DNA from: Diadema setosum
Lineage: Eukaryota > Echinodermata > Echinoidea > Diadematoida > Diadematidae
Direction of reading: 5' to 3'
NCBI GenBank assembly: GCA_033980235.1
Contig: CM067066.1
Span: forward strand, 37,447,455-37,511,454
DNA: 64,000 nt
The notes beneath the pieces were generated by a model. The model searched no databases and had not been told where the DNA came from. It was given only the letters and a program-made list of their open reading frames with translations. The position numbers and the translations under genes are program-made. Positions within the stretch are counted from its first letter, which is position 1, and every line of letters begins with the position of its first letter. Shown here piece by piece: positions 22,333 through 37,300 of the stretch.

Positions 22333-25300
22333 CTGTAAGGGTTTACAAAGCAAACCTGTATGTTACAGTGTTTCTTGACTCACTTGTTTGACAATTAAGG
22401 GACAAGATGCAAAAGAAATTGATACAGTGCACTCCTGTTATAATGAACACAGATAATATGAAATTCCATAACAATGAAGTAAAAATTCAGGCCGCATCGT
22501 TATTCGCTCTTTGTTTTTACTTGATAATCTGTTCGTTTATCACAAAATTTTGATATAATGAAACAAACTGCTGGTCCCGAGGACTTTGTCCACTGCATAT
22601 CAAATTGATTGGGAATGACTTGATGAAAAGCAAAATCTGGTGATATGGCAGATAATTAAAGACATTGAAAGACACTGATGATTCAGTTCCAAGCCCCATG
22701 TGTGGTTTTATCAACATACCTGAGACCATGTACACTCCTAACAGCTTGTAACTTAATAATTTGAATACAAGGAAATGTGTAGCTCAGCATAATTTTGTAA
22801 TCACTTCTACAAGATTTTGTCAGCATTTATCCTAAAGCAGTTTTGTGCAAGCTTGTCCTCACTAGAATCAAGTTTCTTGTCATCAAATTTGCTCTTCTTT
22901 TCTCCTGATGGTTTTATGAAAAAAAAAGGTAGTTACAATAATATTGATATGATCTACCAATTTACCTTTTCAAGTAGTCAACATCTACATCAGATAAATG
23001 GCAGCCAGAGAGACGTAAATCCTCCAAGTTGATATTCTGTGGTTGTTTGCGGAGATGAAAAAAGGAACAGATTTTACAAAATGCAATGAGCACTGCCATG
23101 GAAGAGTAGGACATATTGCTAATCACATAATCATACCTCGTACATACCGTCAGAAAAAAATGTTTACTCTTCATACACTGCTGTGCAAAACTGTATTCAA
23201 GTGATCCGAAGCCATAGAGAAAAAGACAACTTGACTGCAAGTCACATGTTTGTCTATGAGTAAGCACATACCTGTGCGAAGAATGTAGCTAAGTGTCTAG
23301 CCAGGTGGATCCCATCCCCCTGGGAGGGAATGACGTTGCAGAGTTCCAGATGCTGCAGGGCGCCCCCTGCCAGGCAGCCAAGGAGCAGCTCCACACCGGT
23401 GGAACCCAGCCGGTTGTAAGAGATTACCAGAGTGTGCAGGCACTTTGCTCCTGTTTAGAGAGAGGATAATGATAAGTACATAAGAACACTGCATGGCACT
23501 ACATGATTTGGGGGGGGGGGGGGGAGGGGGGAAAGGGGGGTCACATAAAGATTGCGATGGTTATATGGCAAAGTTGTTTAACCCTTATGTCTAGACAACA
23601 GATTGATAGGGGGCAGTATTCAGTTGGTAAAGACATGAATTTGTTTTCCCCCAAGACAGAGCTTGTCTGGGTTTAATGGTAATGAGAGATGCTAGCTACC
23701 AGGCCGTGGTACCAGTTGTTGTTATTGTTTATATTTAACAAGCCGCATAGCATTACTTTGTAGTGAAGATGGGGAGTGGCAATCACATGCAATATAGCTA
23801 TAGGGAGAGTAGAAAAACAGGGAGAACAGATCATGATGCTGAATGTACATGCAGCTGTACACACTACCGGGGATACAACTTGCAACTAGGGTAAACGAAG
23901 TACTATATACACCATATATTTAGCAAGTCTAAATTTTTGCGAATCAGGACTTTCCAAAATTTTTGTGAGTGGTTGAATTTGCAATCATGGAGTACCAGTA
24001 TTGAACTGAGAAATGCATGCGTGTATGTCGCATTCATGTTGGATGAGAGTCTTTATTTTCACGTTTTTAGATTTGCGAATAGCATCCAACTCACAAAATT
24101 CACAAAAATAAAAATTTCACAAAATATTTGACGTATACAGTAACTTGTAAGGTCTTGACAGCATGTGACCTGTGACACAACATGTAAAACGATGGCTGAC
24201 CAGACAGTGGCTGACCAAATTGTGACAAATGGACAACACAAAAGGGTGCTTGGGTTGACACTTTACCCCGGAAAGCCTCCACAAGTCTGTGCCTGTGAAG
24301 CTGGAAAAACTTGGCGGTGAGGGAGCATGATCTGATCGTCAGCGTCGCCAGTAGAGGGCAGTGTTTCACAATGATGGCTAGTGAGAGGGCGCTAGCATCG
24401 GTGATGTGATTGTAGCTCAGGTCAAATTCTTCAAGCATCTGGAAATGACAAGATATTTGGTGCTTTTTACACAAATTTCATGATGATCCCAGCTCATGTT
24501 TCTGAAAGATTCACTCTATCTACAAGTTCTAATGGAAACAAAAAAAATGTACTACTTTGTGAGTCAATGTATCGATTCCTCTTGGTATTCTTAACTAAGA
24601 TATGATACTAGTAGTGTGGCAGATTTCAGAAAATCTGAATACAAATTAACTCATTGCATATACAAACAGCTTGCTACATTTCATAGATTCTTGGATATCA
24701 AGGTTACAATCATGAAAAGGCATGTATACATTCATCTTATTACAAGTTCAGATTCTGTTGAGATATACAACATACTACCTGCTATGTAGGTTCCATGCTA
24801 CAAAATAAATGTTACAGGTGACATTAACCCGTTGAGGACGGACTGATTTTGCTACACCATACATTTCCCATAGACACTTGAACAAGTATACTTGGGACTC
24901 ATCCTCAACGGGTTAAGTAGACTTATGAGATATAACAGAGCTATTGTCTCTCTAATGGGCATCTAGACTTACCTGCAATGGTCTCTCCCTCACACTCCCT
25001 GTATCATCACTGCCGGTCCTATCTGACCCATCCAGGATGTCTGACACTGACCTCAGTCCCTCAGAGGTCAGCTGGTTGGAAGAGAGGTCAAGGTGGGTCA
25101 GGCTGGGCAGTGTCCGGAGGGCCGAGGCAAGCTGCGGGGCCAGGGAGTCGTCCAGCCGATTCTTTCCCAGGAGGAGCTGTCTGAGAGAGTACTGGCACTG
25201 GACGGCCGAGAGGAGGGGACCCAGGCTGACCGGCCGCAAGTTGAGGTCGCCAAGGTCAAGGGTCGCCTGGTGCTGCTGCTGATGGCCCTGGCAGTCTTGA

Positions 25301-28300
25301 AGCCTTGAGAGGACAGTTGGGTGCTCTTCTGTATCTCAGCAAAAACAACAAATGAGGATGTTTCCTGTAAATCCATCTACCATTCAACTTGTGTACATTA
25401 TCCATCAGTGTCACAGCAAACTAAAAATGATTCACTAGTTTGCTACTGTAAGCACATAATGTATGTCAGACTTGGGGAGGTGCTCTTCCTGGGTAAGGTG
25501 TTACACACATACTACTGGAATCAAAATTGACACTAAACCTGTCAAAATCATGTATGAAATAGCTCTATGGGACATCAAATCAATTGTAATGGATAGCTGA
25601 GGTATTGATGAGCCAGTTGTTAAAGACTGATGTCACATGAGTCAAGCAACTCACCAGTCTTCATCCGCTCACAAGCCTTCCTGTAGCGTTCAGTAACAGG
25701 CGGCAGGTCCCATGAATCCACACGACCAATAACCTACAGCATCGGAACAAATGGGAGACAATTACTGGGGCTGGTTGGCAAAACTTCATCTTTACAAGAT
25801 TAACATGTTGACACGATCAGCCTGAATTAATCATCTGCATCAAAACATCTAGACTACCTTTAGTTAAATTAAAATGAGTTCAGTATTATTACACACACAC
25901 AGAAAACATGTCATGATGTGCACTATGAATACGCGCACAACTCAAGCCTGCCTTGATGAAGTTTCTATGGTTAAGGAGTGCTCTTCTTACCATTTCGTTA
26001 TTGTTCAGCAGGTCCACGACAGAGTCGTCAGGAGAGAAGAGCGCCCCCTCAGCCGTACAGAGAGAGAGCTTGGGTCTCAGCCCACACTGCGAGTAGTAGC
26101 GGTTCGCTGCCTGCTCTGACAACCATTGCATCGACGGCCTCTCCCTGGTTATTTCAAGCAAACAATAAAATCTTGTTCTCACATCATGTGCATCACAGTA
26201 GGGTAGCCTGCTTAGGAGATGAATATTTTACTTCAAGTTATGTAGCCTGACTTTACATTCAATATCCAAGTATTTAGACATTGTGGGTAAAACATTCTGT
26301 CCAATGATGCATCCACAGTGCATGAAATTACAGAAGTAATAATGACAATGACAAACAACATTCATATGACACCTTATGCAAAATTTCCCCTACATTGGGG
26401 GCACCACGAGACGAGGCTTTATCATATAGCATTCACTGCCAACAGAGAGTGCAGAATAGTTGCTTTGATCACATGACTGTCATGCCAGTTTAGATCTGTT
26501 CTTCATATCATATCACATTTACATGCATCAGACTTTATTGAAATCAGTATACTAAGGTCATTGTAAATCAACTATATGTAAGACAGTAATTTGATTTGTA
26601 TCATTTGATGTACATTGGTCAAATTTTCTCATCGAATCTGCCCTCAGTTCACTAGAACTTGAACAATGTAGATGAAACTATGAAATCATTGAGAACTCTG
26701 ACAAACATCACAAACATTGTGACCATTCATATGTCATTAGGTCATCTAGGATAGCACCCTCTGGACTCTGAAATTAGCTTGATGTAGTGTGTGTTATCAG
26801 GACACCTATTCATGTGAACAGGGCATGGCTGTAAAATTAATAAAGCTAGCAATATTTCACATATTTTTGATACTGAGAGCTGCTCATTTATGAAAGTTGT
26901 AAAAAATGAAACCTTCACAAAAAAAAAAAGATTGTGTTCTAAAAAAAAAAAAGGCTTGAACCCTAAACATCCTTCAATCCTATTAACATTGGCTGTAAAC
27001 ATATTGTCAATGGGATTGAAAAACTTACTTGAAAATAAGTGCACTGAAAAATCACATGACCAAAATTAGGGGGATGGATGCATTACCTGAGATTAACTGG
27101 GACAAGAAAGAGCTTGTCCTGGATCTTGACCTGTACCCTCATCATTGATGATGGTCCAGGCATGGGAGGTTTGGATGAATGCCCTCCACTGACTGGACGA
27201 TCATTAGGACTGACTTGTGTGATGCCCCTCCCGCTACGTTGTGTCGCAAAATCTGCTATACTGCAGTCATCGTCAACACTGTCATCATCAAGGGCCAAAA
27301 TATCTTTTGCAGGCGATGTTGATCTGACTGACACCCCAAGGTTGGTCAGTTTGGTTTGCCTTGGTCTTGATTTCCTGCTCAGTTTGGAGTTTGAAGATCG
27401 CATGGAAACCTGACTGCTGGTTACTTGTGTATCAGTCACCTCTCCAGAGAACTGAGATGGAGTTCGGTGGGCCTTCTCGTCTTTTCGCTGAGAACGTTCC
27501 GTGCCAGGCATGCTCCGGAAGGTGCCCTCAAAGTCCATTCTCCGCCGTTTGCTTGGCTGGGGGTCGAGGTCATTGATGAGCCAATCATCCCCACCTGTGT
27601 ATTCCTCTTCAGGGATCAGTGCACCAGTGGCTGGTGACAGTGGTTTCTGAGTGAAGGGCAAATTTGTGGGGGGTTCTCGCGACATCCGAGAGGCGGCACT
27701 CCCGATGTTGCGCATGACATCTCGGTAAGTCTGCCTAGCACTGGCTGGTTGGTCTACGTCCTCTTTGAGATGCTCCTGGTTCAGATACAGACTTTGGATG
27801 ACATCCTCATCACAATTATCATTCTCATCATCACTGATGTTAGTGTATTTTGAGGGAGCATTACCCAAATTGCCCTGTGACTTTAATACAATTTGATTAT
27901 TCTGTGTGGCTGTAACTGAATCTCTTCCAGTTGAGGAGGTCTGTCCAATTTCAATCTCAGGAAGAGAATCCCCGGACAGTCTTCTCCCCCGTGACTGCCT
28001 CCTTCTGCTGGGGTCGCTGTCATCTTGGACACGTTCATTCCTACCACCTGCCACTGCATCACCATCACAGCTCATCTCATCATCACTAGCATCCCTCCTA
28101 CCACCATCACTGTCATCCTCACTGTCGTCTCCCAGCGACATCGCTGCATTCCTCCGGGAGGCAATGTCTACATTTCTCGCCAAGCTATCTCTACTTCTCC
28201 TCTTCCTCATCCTACTCCTGCTCCCACTGTCCCGTCTCCCTGCATCACTGTCTCTCCTTTGATAGGTCCTCACTGAGATGCTGCTCCGTTGCTCCTGCTG

Positions 28301-31300
28301 AGGCGCTGGTCTCTGTGAGATCATCTGAGAGCCCTGACTGGAGTCCTCCTCTCGGTCATACAAGTCACTGTTGAGCAGCAGGGCTCTGGAGTTAGCTGAA
28401 CTGATCGGGGGTACCCTCTCCATTGAAAGATCTGAAACAAAAAAGACAAGAGAAACTAGTTTACAGAATTGAAATTTAAAAGCTACCTTTTGATTCAGTA
28501 CCAAAGAACAGAATACCAACAACCTTATCATTCAACACTCTTATCAAATCCAAGTTCATTTATGAGAGATTGAAAACAGATTTATTCTAAGTTCAATTTC
28601 AAACCATCCAAACAATTCAGGACTAAAGTTAGAAAGCGAAAACAGTGTATATCCATGCAAAAATGAAATTGAAAAAAAAAAGAAGAGGTTTGGAGACACG
28701 ATAGAAAAAGGGAGAAAAAAGAGATTTCAAGGATGGCAAGAATGGGACGGAATACTCACCTCCCAGTGAGTCTTCTCGGAGAAGCCTGGCCACATCGAAG
28801 CACTCCTCTCGAGTGTCAGCATCTATCTCATTGGAGTAGTTCTCCAGCCACGTCTTCAGGGCATCCAAGGGGGTATTTCCCTAAACACACCAGCAATCAG
28901 AGATACACTTTAAAATGATAATAATTATGACTCCATTCTTCACACCTACTTCGTTTTAAAGAATATTATTTACACTTTACCAACCTGATGATACTTTGGC
29001 TCGATATCTTTACACTAACCAAAAATACTTGCTGCTGTTACATGACAAATGTTTCTCTTTTTAATTGCATGGACGATACAAAGTTATTCAAACAAGAATC
29101 GACAAAATGCATCCTTACCAAACTTCCTAACCCAATATCTCCCTGTCTCAAACCACCTGCCAATAGAAAACAACAAAAGATTTTAACTCACGAGACTGTC
29201 TTTGGCCTTGGTGTATGCTCCCTTTGAGATGAGAAGTTTGGCCACAGCCCAGTTCCCACAATTCACTGCATCGTGGAGAGGCGTGACACCATCACACTTG
29301 TCCCCACCCCGGTCATTGATGTCGGCCCCCGCTGACACGAGGACATCGACGATCTCGCAGTAGCCATAGTTGCAGGCTTCATGGAGTGGAGTCCAGCCAC
29401 AGTAATCTCGTGGGTTTAGAGGGTGCCCCTAACAAGATATGTTTCACACAAAGTTGTTATATTCAAGCTTGATTAAACAGGAATGAAATTGGACAAAAGT
29501 TAAATATAAAATCATTCATTTACACTATATCAATACTGATGAAGGGTTAAAATTACAGAATTGAAACGCTCCTTGGCTGGAGAAAAAATAAAATTCACAA
29601 TGTGAATTTCTCACATACCCTAAGTAACAGTTTTGGGCAGTTACATGAGTTTGAATTTAGTCAAACACATCTGCATGCTTGATCAGTATCATGTGACTCA
29701 GCCTGACTGAATCTAGCCTTCTAGACTTTCAAAACTTCTAGAAAAGTGTCAAATTTGTATTCCAGTCATGTGATACTGACATACACAAGTCAAATATATC
29801 ATCTTGACTGTGGTGTACCCCTAATGGATGGCTTACAGGATGCTGACTGCAGAATGAATGCACAGTATCCTCACCTGTTCAACCAACTTTTTCACTTGCT
29901 TCAAATTGCCTGCTATGCAGGCTCTGTGGAGCATGGATTCCCCTTTTTCATTCAACTTTGAAAACTGCAAAAAAAAAAAAGAAGATGTGAAATGATAAAA
30001 ATGGCAAATATATCACTTTCTAAACAGGTCATATAATTCTACTAAAAACCTTCCTTTATGGCACTACACACACACACAATATGTAAACCAGTAATATATT
30101 TCCGAAATATCATTTTAATTCTATCAACAAATCAAACACATATCACAGCCAGTTCTTTCATGAATTGAAATAAGTGGAAGTTTACAGCATAAAAGTCATC
30201 TTGGTGCCTAATATCTGCTTTGCACTATCATTCTGTAGTAAAGAGAATAAAATTTTGCAAAATATTCTTTGAGGGGAAAAAATGGTGGAAATGGATAGAC
30301 AGAGTGGGCCTCTGCAAATTTTTCTCACATAACAACTAAATATCTCACGAAACCCTATTACAAAAATTGTTCAATATTTCTCTTGAGTTATTGACAGGCT
30401 TTGAATTCAATGCTAAAACATACCTTGTTTCTTCTGACTCTTTCAGAAGCAGTTGGGCGATCATATTCTTCGTCTGAACCTGAATCTACAGAACAATAAT
30501 TCACAACCATAAAAGCGTTCAAAAGTAAGGCAATACTACTCAATAAAGACACTCACAGAAGTGCAAATGCATTTCAACAGAAATACTTGTTTACTGTCAG
30601 GCTTTAATGTCACATTTTAAAGGGAACACAGCAATTTTGATCCACAACGATATATTTGCATGTGAAATATAAAATTACAAAAAGCAACTGGAGAAATTCC
30701 ACATCAAGAACAAAAATGCCTGGACTGTTCCTTAATGTCAATCCCTTCATGATAACCTGTAAGATTTTCCTGTGTCGGAATTTCCCACTCACAATTGGAG
30801 TCAGTGATGATCAGCGATGTGCTGAGATTGCCAATTTGACATTTAACCTTTTAGCCTGTTGAGGACAGACTGATTTTGCTATAACACGCATTTCCTACAG
30901 ACACCTGCCTGAGTCTTCCTGAACTTGTCTTCAACAGGTTAATGCAACAGTCCCAATACCTGTCATTGGTTCTGGTTCAGTGAAGCAAAGTGGAAGGCAG
31001 AGGGTGCTCTTTACCTGAATCTGACAAGTCATCCAACATGATGTCTTCAGAGTTTTGGAGCTGCTCGGAATCCTCCGCCTGGCCACCATCGTTGTCATCG
31101 ATGTCATCGTCGCTGACCTCTAAGTCATCGTCGGAGGCGATGTCGTGCTCCTCCCTCAGGTTTTTAAGCATCTTCTGGGTTGGCCTCAGGAGGTGCTCCA
31201 TGCTGTGCTTCTCAATCAACAGAAGTTGATCCCTCAGGGCCAGAACCTGTGTTTGGATGGTGGAAATCCTCCGTCAGAGCCTCTATTTTAATATTTTTTT

Positions 31301-34300
31301 TTTCACTTTATGACATTATGCAAACCAGGATATCCAAGAGATTGAGTGTCAATTTGAATTTGAAGCCTTATCTTGACCACAGATGCATACATACACAACT
31401 TCTTTTTCTTATTTTAAGAGCTAAAGTGAACAAATTACATAATGATCTCCACCATACAATATCAGTATGCATGAACTGGAAAGGTCAACGTTTTCAACAT
31501 AAGCCATAATGCACTTTTGGTTTTTATAGTGGTTGTAAAAAAGGTAAAAACAACAAGTTTTTACATTTATCTATTTTGCTTTCTGTACTTTGCTTTTCTT
31601 TGTTTGTGCTAGCAATGGTGAAAAGATGGTATTTTTGTTGGTTTCATTTCACCGTTTTTTATCTTTGTGTTTGCATTTGAGTTTGTTTTCATACATGAAT
31701 ATGTGACAAAGTTTGAGGATATACTGTACACGCTATAATTTTCGCGTACATAAATTTTCGCGAATTGCCGCTGTCACACATATTCGCGAGTGGTTAAATT
31801 CGCGATTGGGGGACCAGAGAAAATATGAAGTGGCAAAGAAAGTGTGAATTTTCAACTTACTAGCAAATAAGAATGGTACTAGTTATACACTGCATGAAAA
31901 AAAAAAACTTACCAAACTCTCCAAACTAGTAAGTTAGAATTCAACATTTTTGAAGTGGTTAAGTCCATCGCGCTAGATTTGTGACGAGTGGTCCCCTTGC
32001 GATAATGGATTGGCTCTCTACAGTATTCGTAAGTAGACATGGACGTGCTATATGTACGTAAACAAGCTTAGCCAGTATGGTCTGTTCGGAAAGCCGTGAC
32101 ATGGTATACTAGTACTGAAATGTTCGTATCATCAAGGCAAGGGATTCATTTTGGAAGGTAATATTTTCGCGTGTTGTTAATTCGCGAAAATAAAACCCCC
32201 GCGAAATATATAGCGTATACAGTACCTGGAGAGTTGGGTGTTGAGCTTTCCTGGCACACTCTAGAGCTCTGGTATACGATTCATTGATGACCTCAAACTC
32301 CTGGCCTGCTTTCTCTTGCATGTCTGCTACGTTCAGCCAAGTCTTGGTCTCCTAAATGAGGAGCAAAGAGAGAGAAAATGATATTTACATCATTAGGAAG
32401 ACCAACTGGACATCATGCATGGATTTGTGACTAGCCCAGACCAATGAACATGGTGGTCATCAGACTGCCTCCACTAGATGAAAGTAAAAGAATGAAGGCT
32501 GAAAGTGAGTTTAGCTCTGCATCTCATCAAGGAGAGAACAGCTATTTTGGTCATGTGATCATGACATCATTAGCATTACTCTCCATACTGATTTTACACA
32601 AATGACCGGGGGGGGGGGGGCATTTCATGGAGCGTTTTGTCAAGACATTTTTTTGACAAACTGTTATAAGCTATGAATAGGCTAACAGAGAGCAAATATG
32701 TCAGAAAAATATCTGACAAAATGCTTCATAAAATACCCCCAGAAGTCTGCTTCTGCTGGAAGTCGGAAGGATTGAAAATACACATTTTGACAAAAAAAAA
32801 AAAAAAAAAAAAAAAAAATTCGTTACACATAATAATATATGCCAAATGTTTAGATATACCCTCAAATTTCTTCGCACAGATAACCATGATAGATTATTAA
32901 TCATATTCTTTACCTTTTGTTAAATGCTAACTAACAACATCATAAACAGGTTACAGAAGCCACCAACACTGAACAGACACACTGTCAAAAGTGCAAGTGT
33001 GCACACAGCTTAATTTGTACTTTTCAAAGTAACAATGAAACTGACAGTTCATTACACACAGCAGTGTGTGTGTACACACACCACACTGTTGGTATAATGT
33101 TCATCAGTCATTCAGTGAATGTATGTTTGTAATTTGCCCAATTGGCACCAAGCAATTAGGCTAGAAGCATAGTAAAGAACCAGTAACTACCTCCTTGAGA
33201 TTTCCTTCTCTCAGTCTGAGCTCATGTCTGTACATCTCTATCGCCTCCTGGAAGCGGCCGTCGTCTGAGTAAGTGGTGGCCAGGGAAACATAGATGGAGG
33301 CCAAGACCTTGGGGGGCTTCCCTACCTTCTCGGCACTTTTGAGCTGGAGGGTTAAAAATGATGAGGTACAATGTGAAATCAAGCACAGCTCTGAGCAGAG
33401 ACAGAAACATGGAAATGTCACTATGGCAGGATTTCACAAGTGATGTTAGAGAGCACCAAAAGAAAGAAGACCACGAAAGAAATAAGGAATTTTTTGTTAT
33501 ACTGTCTGCATAAGGTGAAAATTGAATACACCACATATTTTGGAGAGGGGGAAAAAAGGAAATTACGGGATAAGCTGGAGTGAAAATTAGATCATAGTCA
33601 TCAGGTTCTGTGGAGGAAGAAGCAGGAAATCTAACACACACATAACACCGACAAGGTAAAAATGAGTATGTATCATACAGAACAGTCTGAATAGCCCTCT
33701 AATGTTAATTTTCATGAGAAATAGACACATTGCTGATCCAAATACTTCCTGCAAAAATGTTGTCAAATATCAAGAAAAGTTTACTAAGTTTTTGATTTAA
33801 TGAGAGGCATAGTCATGGAATCAATTAGGACACTAAAAAGGACTAATTTCCTATCATGGTGCGAAATACAGAGTGAGTCAGAGTACATAAATAAACCAAA
33901 AACTTCAATGTCTTTTTTCGTCAACAGTAACTTCCTGAAAGGTTAGATTTCTCTATTCTATTTCAATGGAAAAGAAGCAGCCACTCTTAATGAATTCTAT
34001 ATTATTTAAAAGCTGAGAATCTCTTCTTTCCACATTTGTCTGAAAACACAACAACAAAAACAACAATCAAAATGGTCTGACTACGTTTTGTTGGTCTTTT
34101 TTGCCACAAAGTCACATACTATGTTTGACCTAAAACTAAAGATTGGTATGGTATGACACCCATGGAAAAAAAAACACCACCAGAAATGGTAAGAAAATGA
34201 CACAAACACACACACACTAAACCTCACCTGTAAAGTGTAATATTCAATGGCTCTCTTGTAGCTATCCACCTTGCAGCAGAGGTCCCCTAGAGCCTCATAC

Positions 34301-37300
34301 AAGGGTAACCGGGATTCTGCATCCTCTTTGGGTAGAGCATCAAGCCTGCTCTGCAGATCTGCACAACGAATGGCTTGGGTAAAGGAAAGATACAGATGAC
34401 CAAGGGTGAGCATTTTTAGAGACATAAACTCCAACACATAAATACAACATGATGCAATTCTGTTTAGCACACACACATATATGTGATACATATCCAGAGA
34501 CATGTGCCAGGTCAGAAATTCTGATATGATGATCTAACAGAGCATCTTTGACTGACACTTGATTCGACTGGCCTTCATGATCTGTCACTTATTACAAGAT
34601 ATGCAGAGCATTTCATTACATTCTCAGAATACATCACGACTTGAGATATAAACAATTAAGTATGGTACATTGCACTCTTAGTAATTTACCAGTTTTTAGG
34701 GACTGTATCAGAGTTTCTCTTTCCCTGCCCTTCTGAGATCCAAGCTTGTAGGCTTTCCTTAGGCTTCGCTTGGCTGCATAAAAGTCACCAAGCTGGAAAA
34801 ACACCTGCATAAGAAAATGAGTTGTGCATCAGAGAAGATCAATGGCAAAGATTTTTCCCAAACTGGAGTTTCTGCAAGAAAGATTACCTTTCTATATCTT
34901 TCTTCCGTTTCTCAATGTACATGATTTTTCATAGTCATTCCTCATAGTGGTTATTAGGACAATCTCTTGCAATAAAAACTCCACTATATGATAGAATATC
35001 TCTATTTAGCTACACTTTATCATTATTTCTTACAACTCAGTTCTTTTACTGCTTCTGACAATAATTTTTTTTTGTTCTCACTATCCCCTTTTTCTCATTC
35101 TTGTCAGATTGTATCATTCTAGCTGTCATGTGGTATTGTTACACTTGAGTAGATTTGTCTAGCTTACATCATAGCTGTCCAATAATAATAATAAATTAGA
35201 GAAGCACTCTAAGAGCGCAGACCTCCGCCAAGCATTCAGCCCATTTCCACCCGCACTGATCTTGTTCTTCCACAGAGATAAGTGATTTCCACCCATACAT
35301 ACTGCATTGTGTGCTGAAAGCCACTCGATTTCCCAATATAGAAGCCTTTGCTACATCATAAACCCTCAGCTGCACAGCGCGCCTCGCCCTAGCAGAAACT
35401 AGAGCACGCGCTTTAGTGCGCGCATGCAAACCTCAAATACGCGCAGCCTGAACTCCCAAGTTCATTGACCCTACCTGCCAAAATATCAAAAATCCTTCAT
35501 AAATTCCCAAAAAATTTTCAGATCACTACCAAAAGTTAATCGTTTGTTACTTGTGTCATTCTCAACCTTTCCTGCAAGTTTCATCCCAATCCGTTAACTA
35601 CTTTTTGAGTTATTTTGCATGCGGACAAACGAACGAACTAACTAACAAACAAACCAACGGTAACAAAAACATAACCTCCCCCCTTGGCGGAGGTAATAAT
35701 AATAATAATAATAATAATGAAACATAAATACAATTTCTATAGCGTCATTCTCCACTCTGATTAAATGCTCAAGGCGCTTTACATCAAAACAAAAAGATTG
35801 AAAATACATATACCATAATGAAAGAAGATGAAAAGGAAGACATGAAAGTCTGTCTTCAAAACACACTGCTAAACAAATAGGATTTTAGATTACTCCTAAA
35901 AGATGTTATGGAGCTTGAGTCTTCTAGCTCACGTGGAAGTGAATTCCACAGTGTTGGTCCAGCGTGAGCGAAAGCTCGTTCCCCCAAGATTTCCTAGAAA
36001 ACATTATATATGTAAGAGACCAAAAGTTGAGGATCGAAGAGTTCGTGTAGGTTGGTATTGACAAACATTATAAACAGGAGCTGTTCCCTCAATAACATGA
36101 TAAACCAGAAGAAGTATCTTAAACCTAATACGCTCCTGTACAGGCAACCAATGAAGACTCTTTAGGATAGGGGTGATATGACTGTGTTTACTTGACAAAG
36201 AAACAATGCGTCCAGCAGCGTTTTGTAGCTTTTGTAATTGGGCAATTTGTGAGTTTGGTAAATTGAAAAACAAACCATTACCGAAATCAAGGCGTGAAGA
36301 AATAAGTGAATGAGCAAGTTTTTATGGACAAGTGCATGAACAGTGGGTTAATCACCAACTCACAAATCCTCATCAAAACTTCTCTATCCTAGTGTTAACA
36401 GACTTGCAAAGCATTGTGCATGATTTTACCATATATTAGTATTTAAGTAAGAGAAGGAATCTCCATGACTCACGTCAGCAGAAGCACACAGACACTGGCT
36501 CTCTTGCTCTTTATTTTTCAGTTTCTTCGCAGCCATGAGGGCGCTTTCCATGGAGCGGCCAGCTTTTGACAGGGACCCCGCCCTCTTGTGCACATCCCCT
36601 AGGGACAGGTGACATCGGATGAGGTCTTCCAAAAGTGAGTGTTTCCTGGCAGAAGGAAACAGAATGTGTGGTCAGAAAAGGTGCACTGACCATGCCAGTA
36701 TGAGAGCAAGAACATCATTGCAACAAGGGACCATCTGCGACATTTATGGCAGTGCTTTGAAGCAAACAAGAAATTTCTTTCAAATCCGCATTTAATGTGA
36801 TGTCGTGAAATCACACAACCCAGATTCCAGGAGTAGATGAACTCCAACTTGATGTACATGGAAACCAGTGGGGATAACTACAAGCAGCTAGTAACCATTA
36901 TTTCAAGATACTCTGCACTCAAATTCATAAAACATAATTAACTATAATCTTGATCCCTTGGTATTATTTTGCTAAACAATTATATTCCTAAGTACTGACT
37001 TCTACCACTGGGGAAAAGCAAGAATAGGCCAATAACCCCATTGGGATGAGGAAAACTTCCACTGCCTTGAAAAGTTTCAGAAGCACTTTCTTTCATGGAT
37101 TTCATTATCCATTCTAGAGCAGCAACACAGATTAAATCAAGGAGACTAAAGACTTGCCTTTACTAAACAAGCCATTTCAAAATTATCCTGTATAACTTGC
37201 AATGAAACATTCATTGAAAAGGTCATAATTGACCTGTGATTGCTAAAGTAATCAAAGCTGAGTCTTCAGTTTGCACAATCTCTTGGTCTCATGAGTTATT

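Noticed and set aside
27078..28276. Plus-strand frames opposite TONSL exon 15
   Set aside because: Antisense shadows of a long coding exon.
36004..36273. Intact reverse transcriptase gene
   Set aside because: Only the C-terminal part is present, with a stop and a frameshift; a dead LINE fragment.
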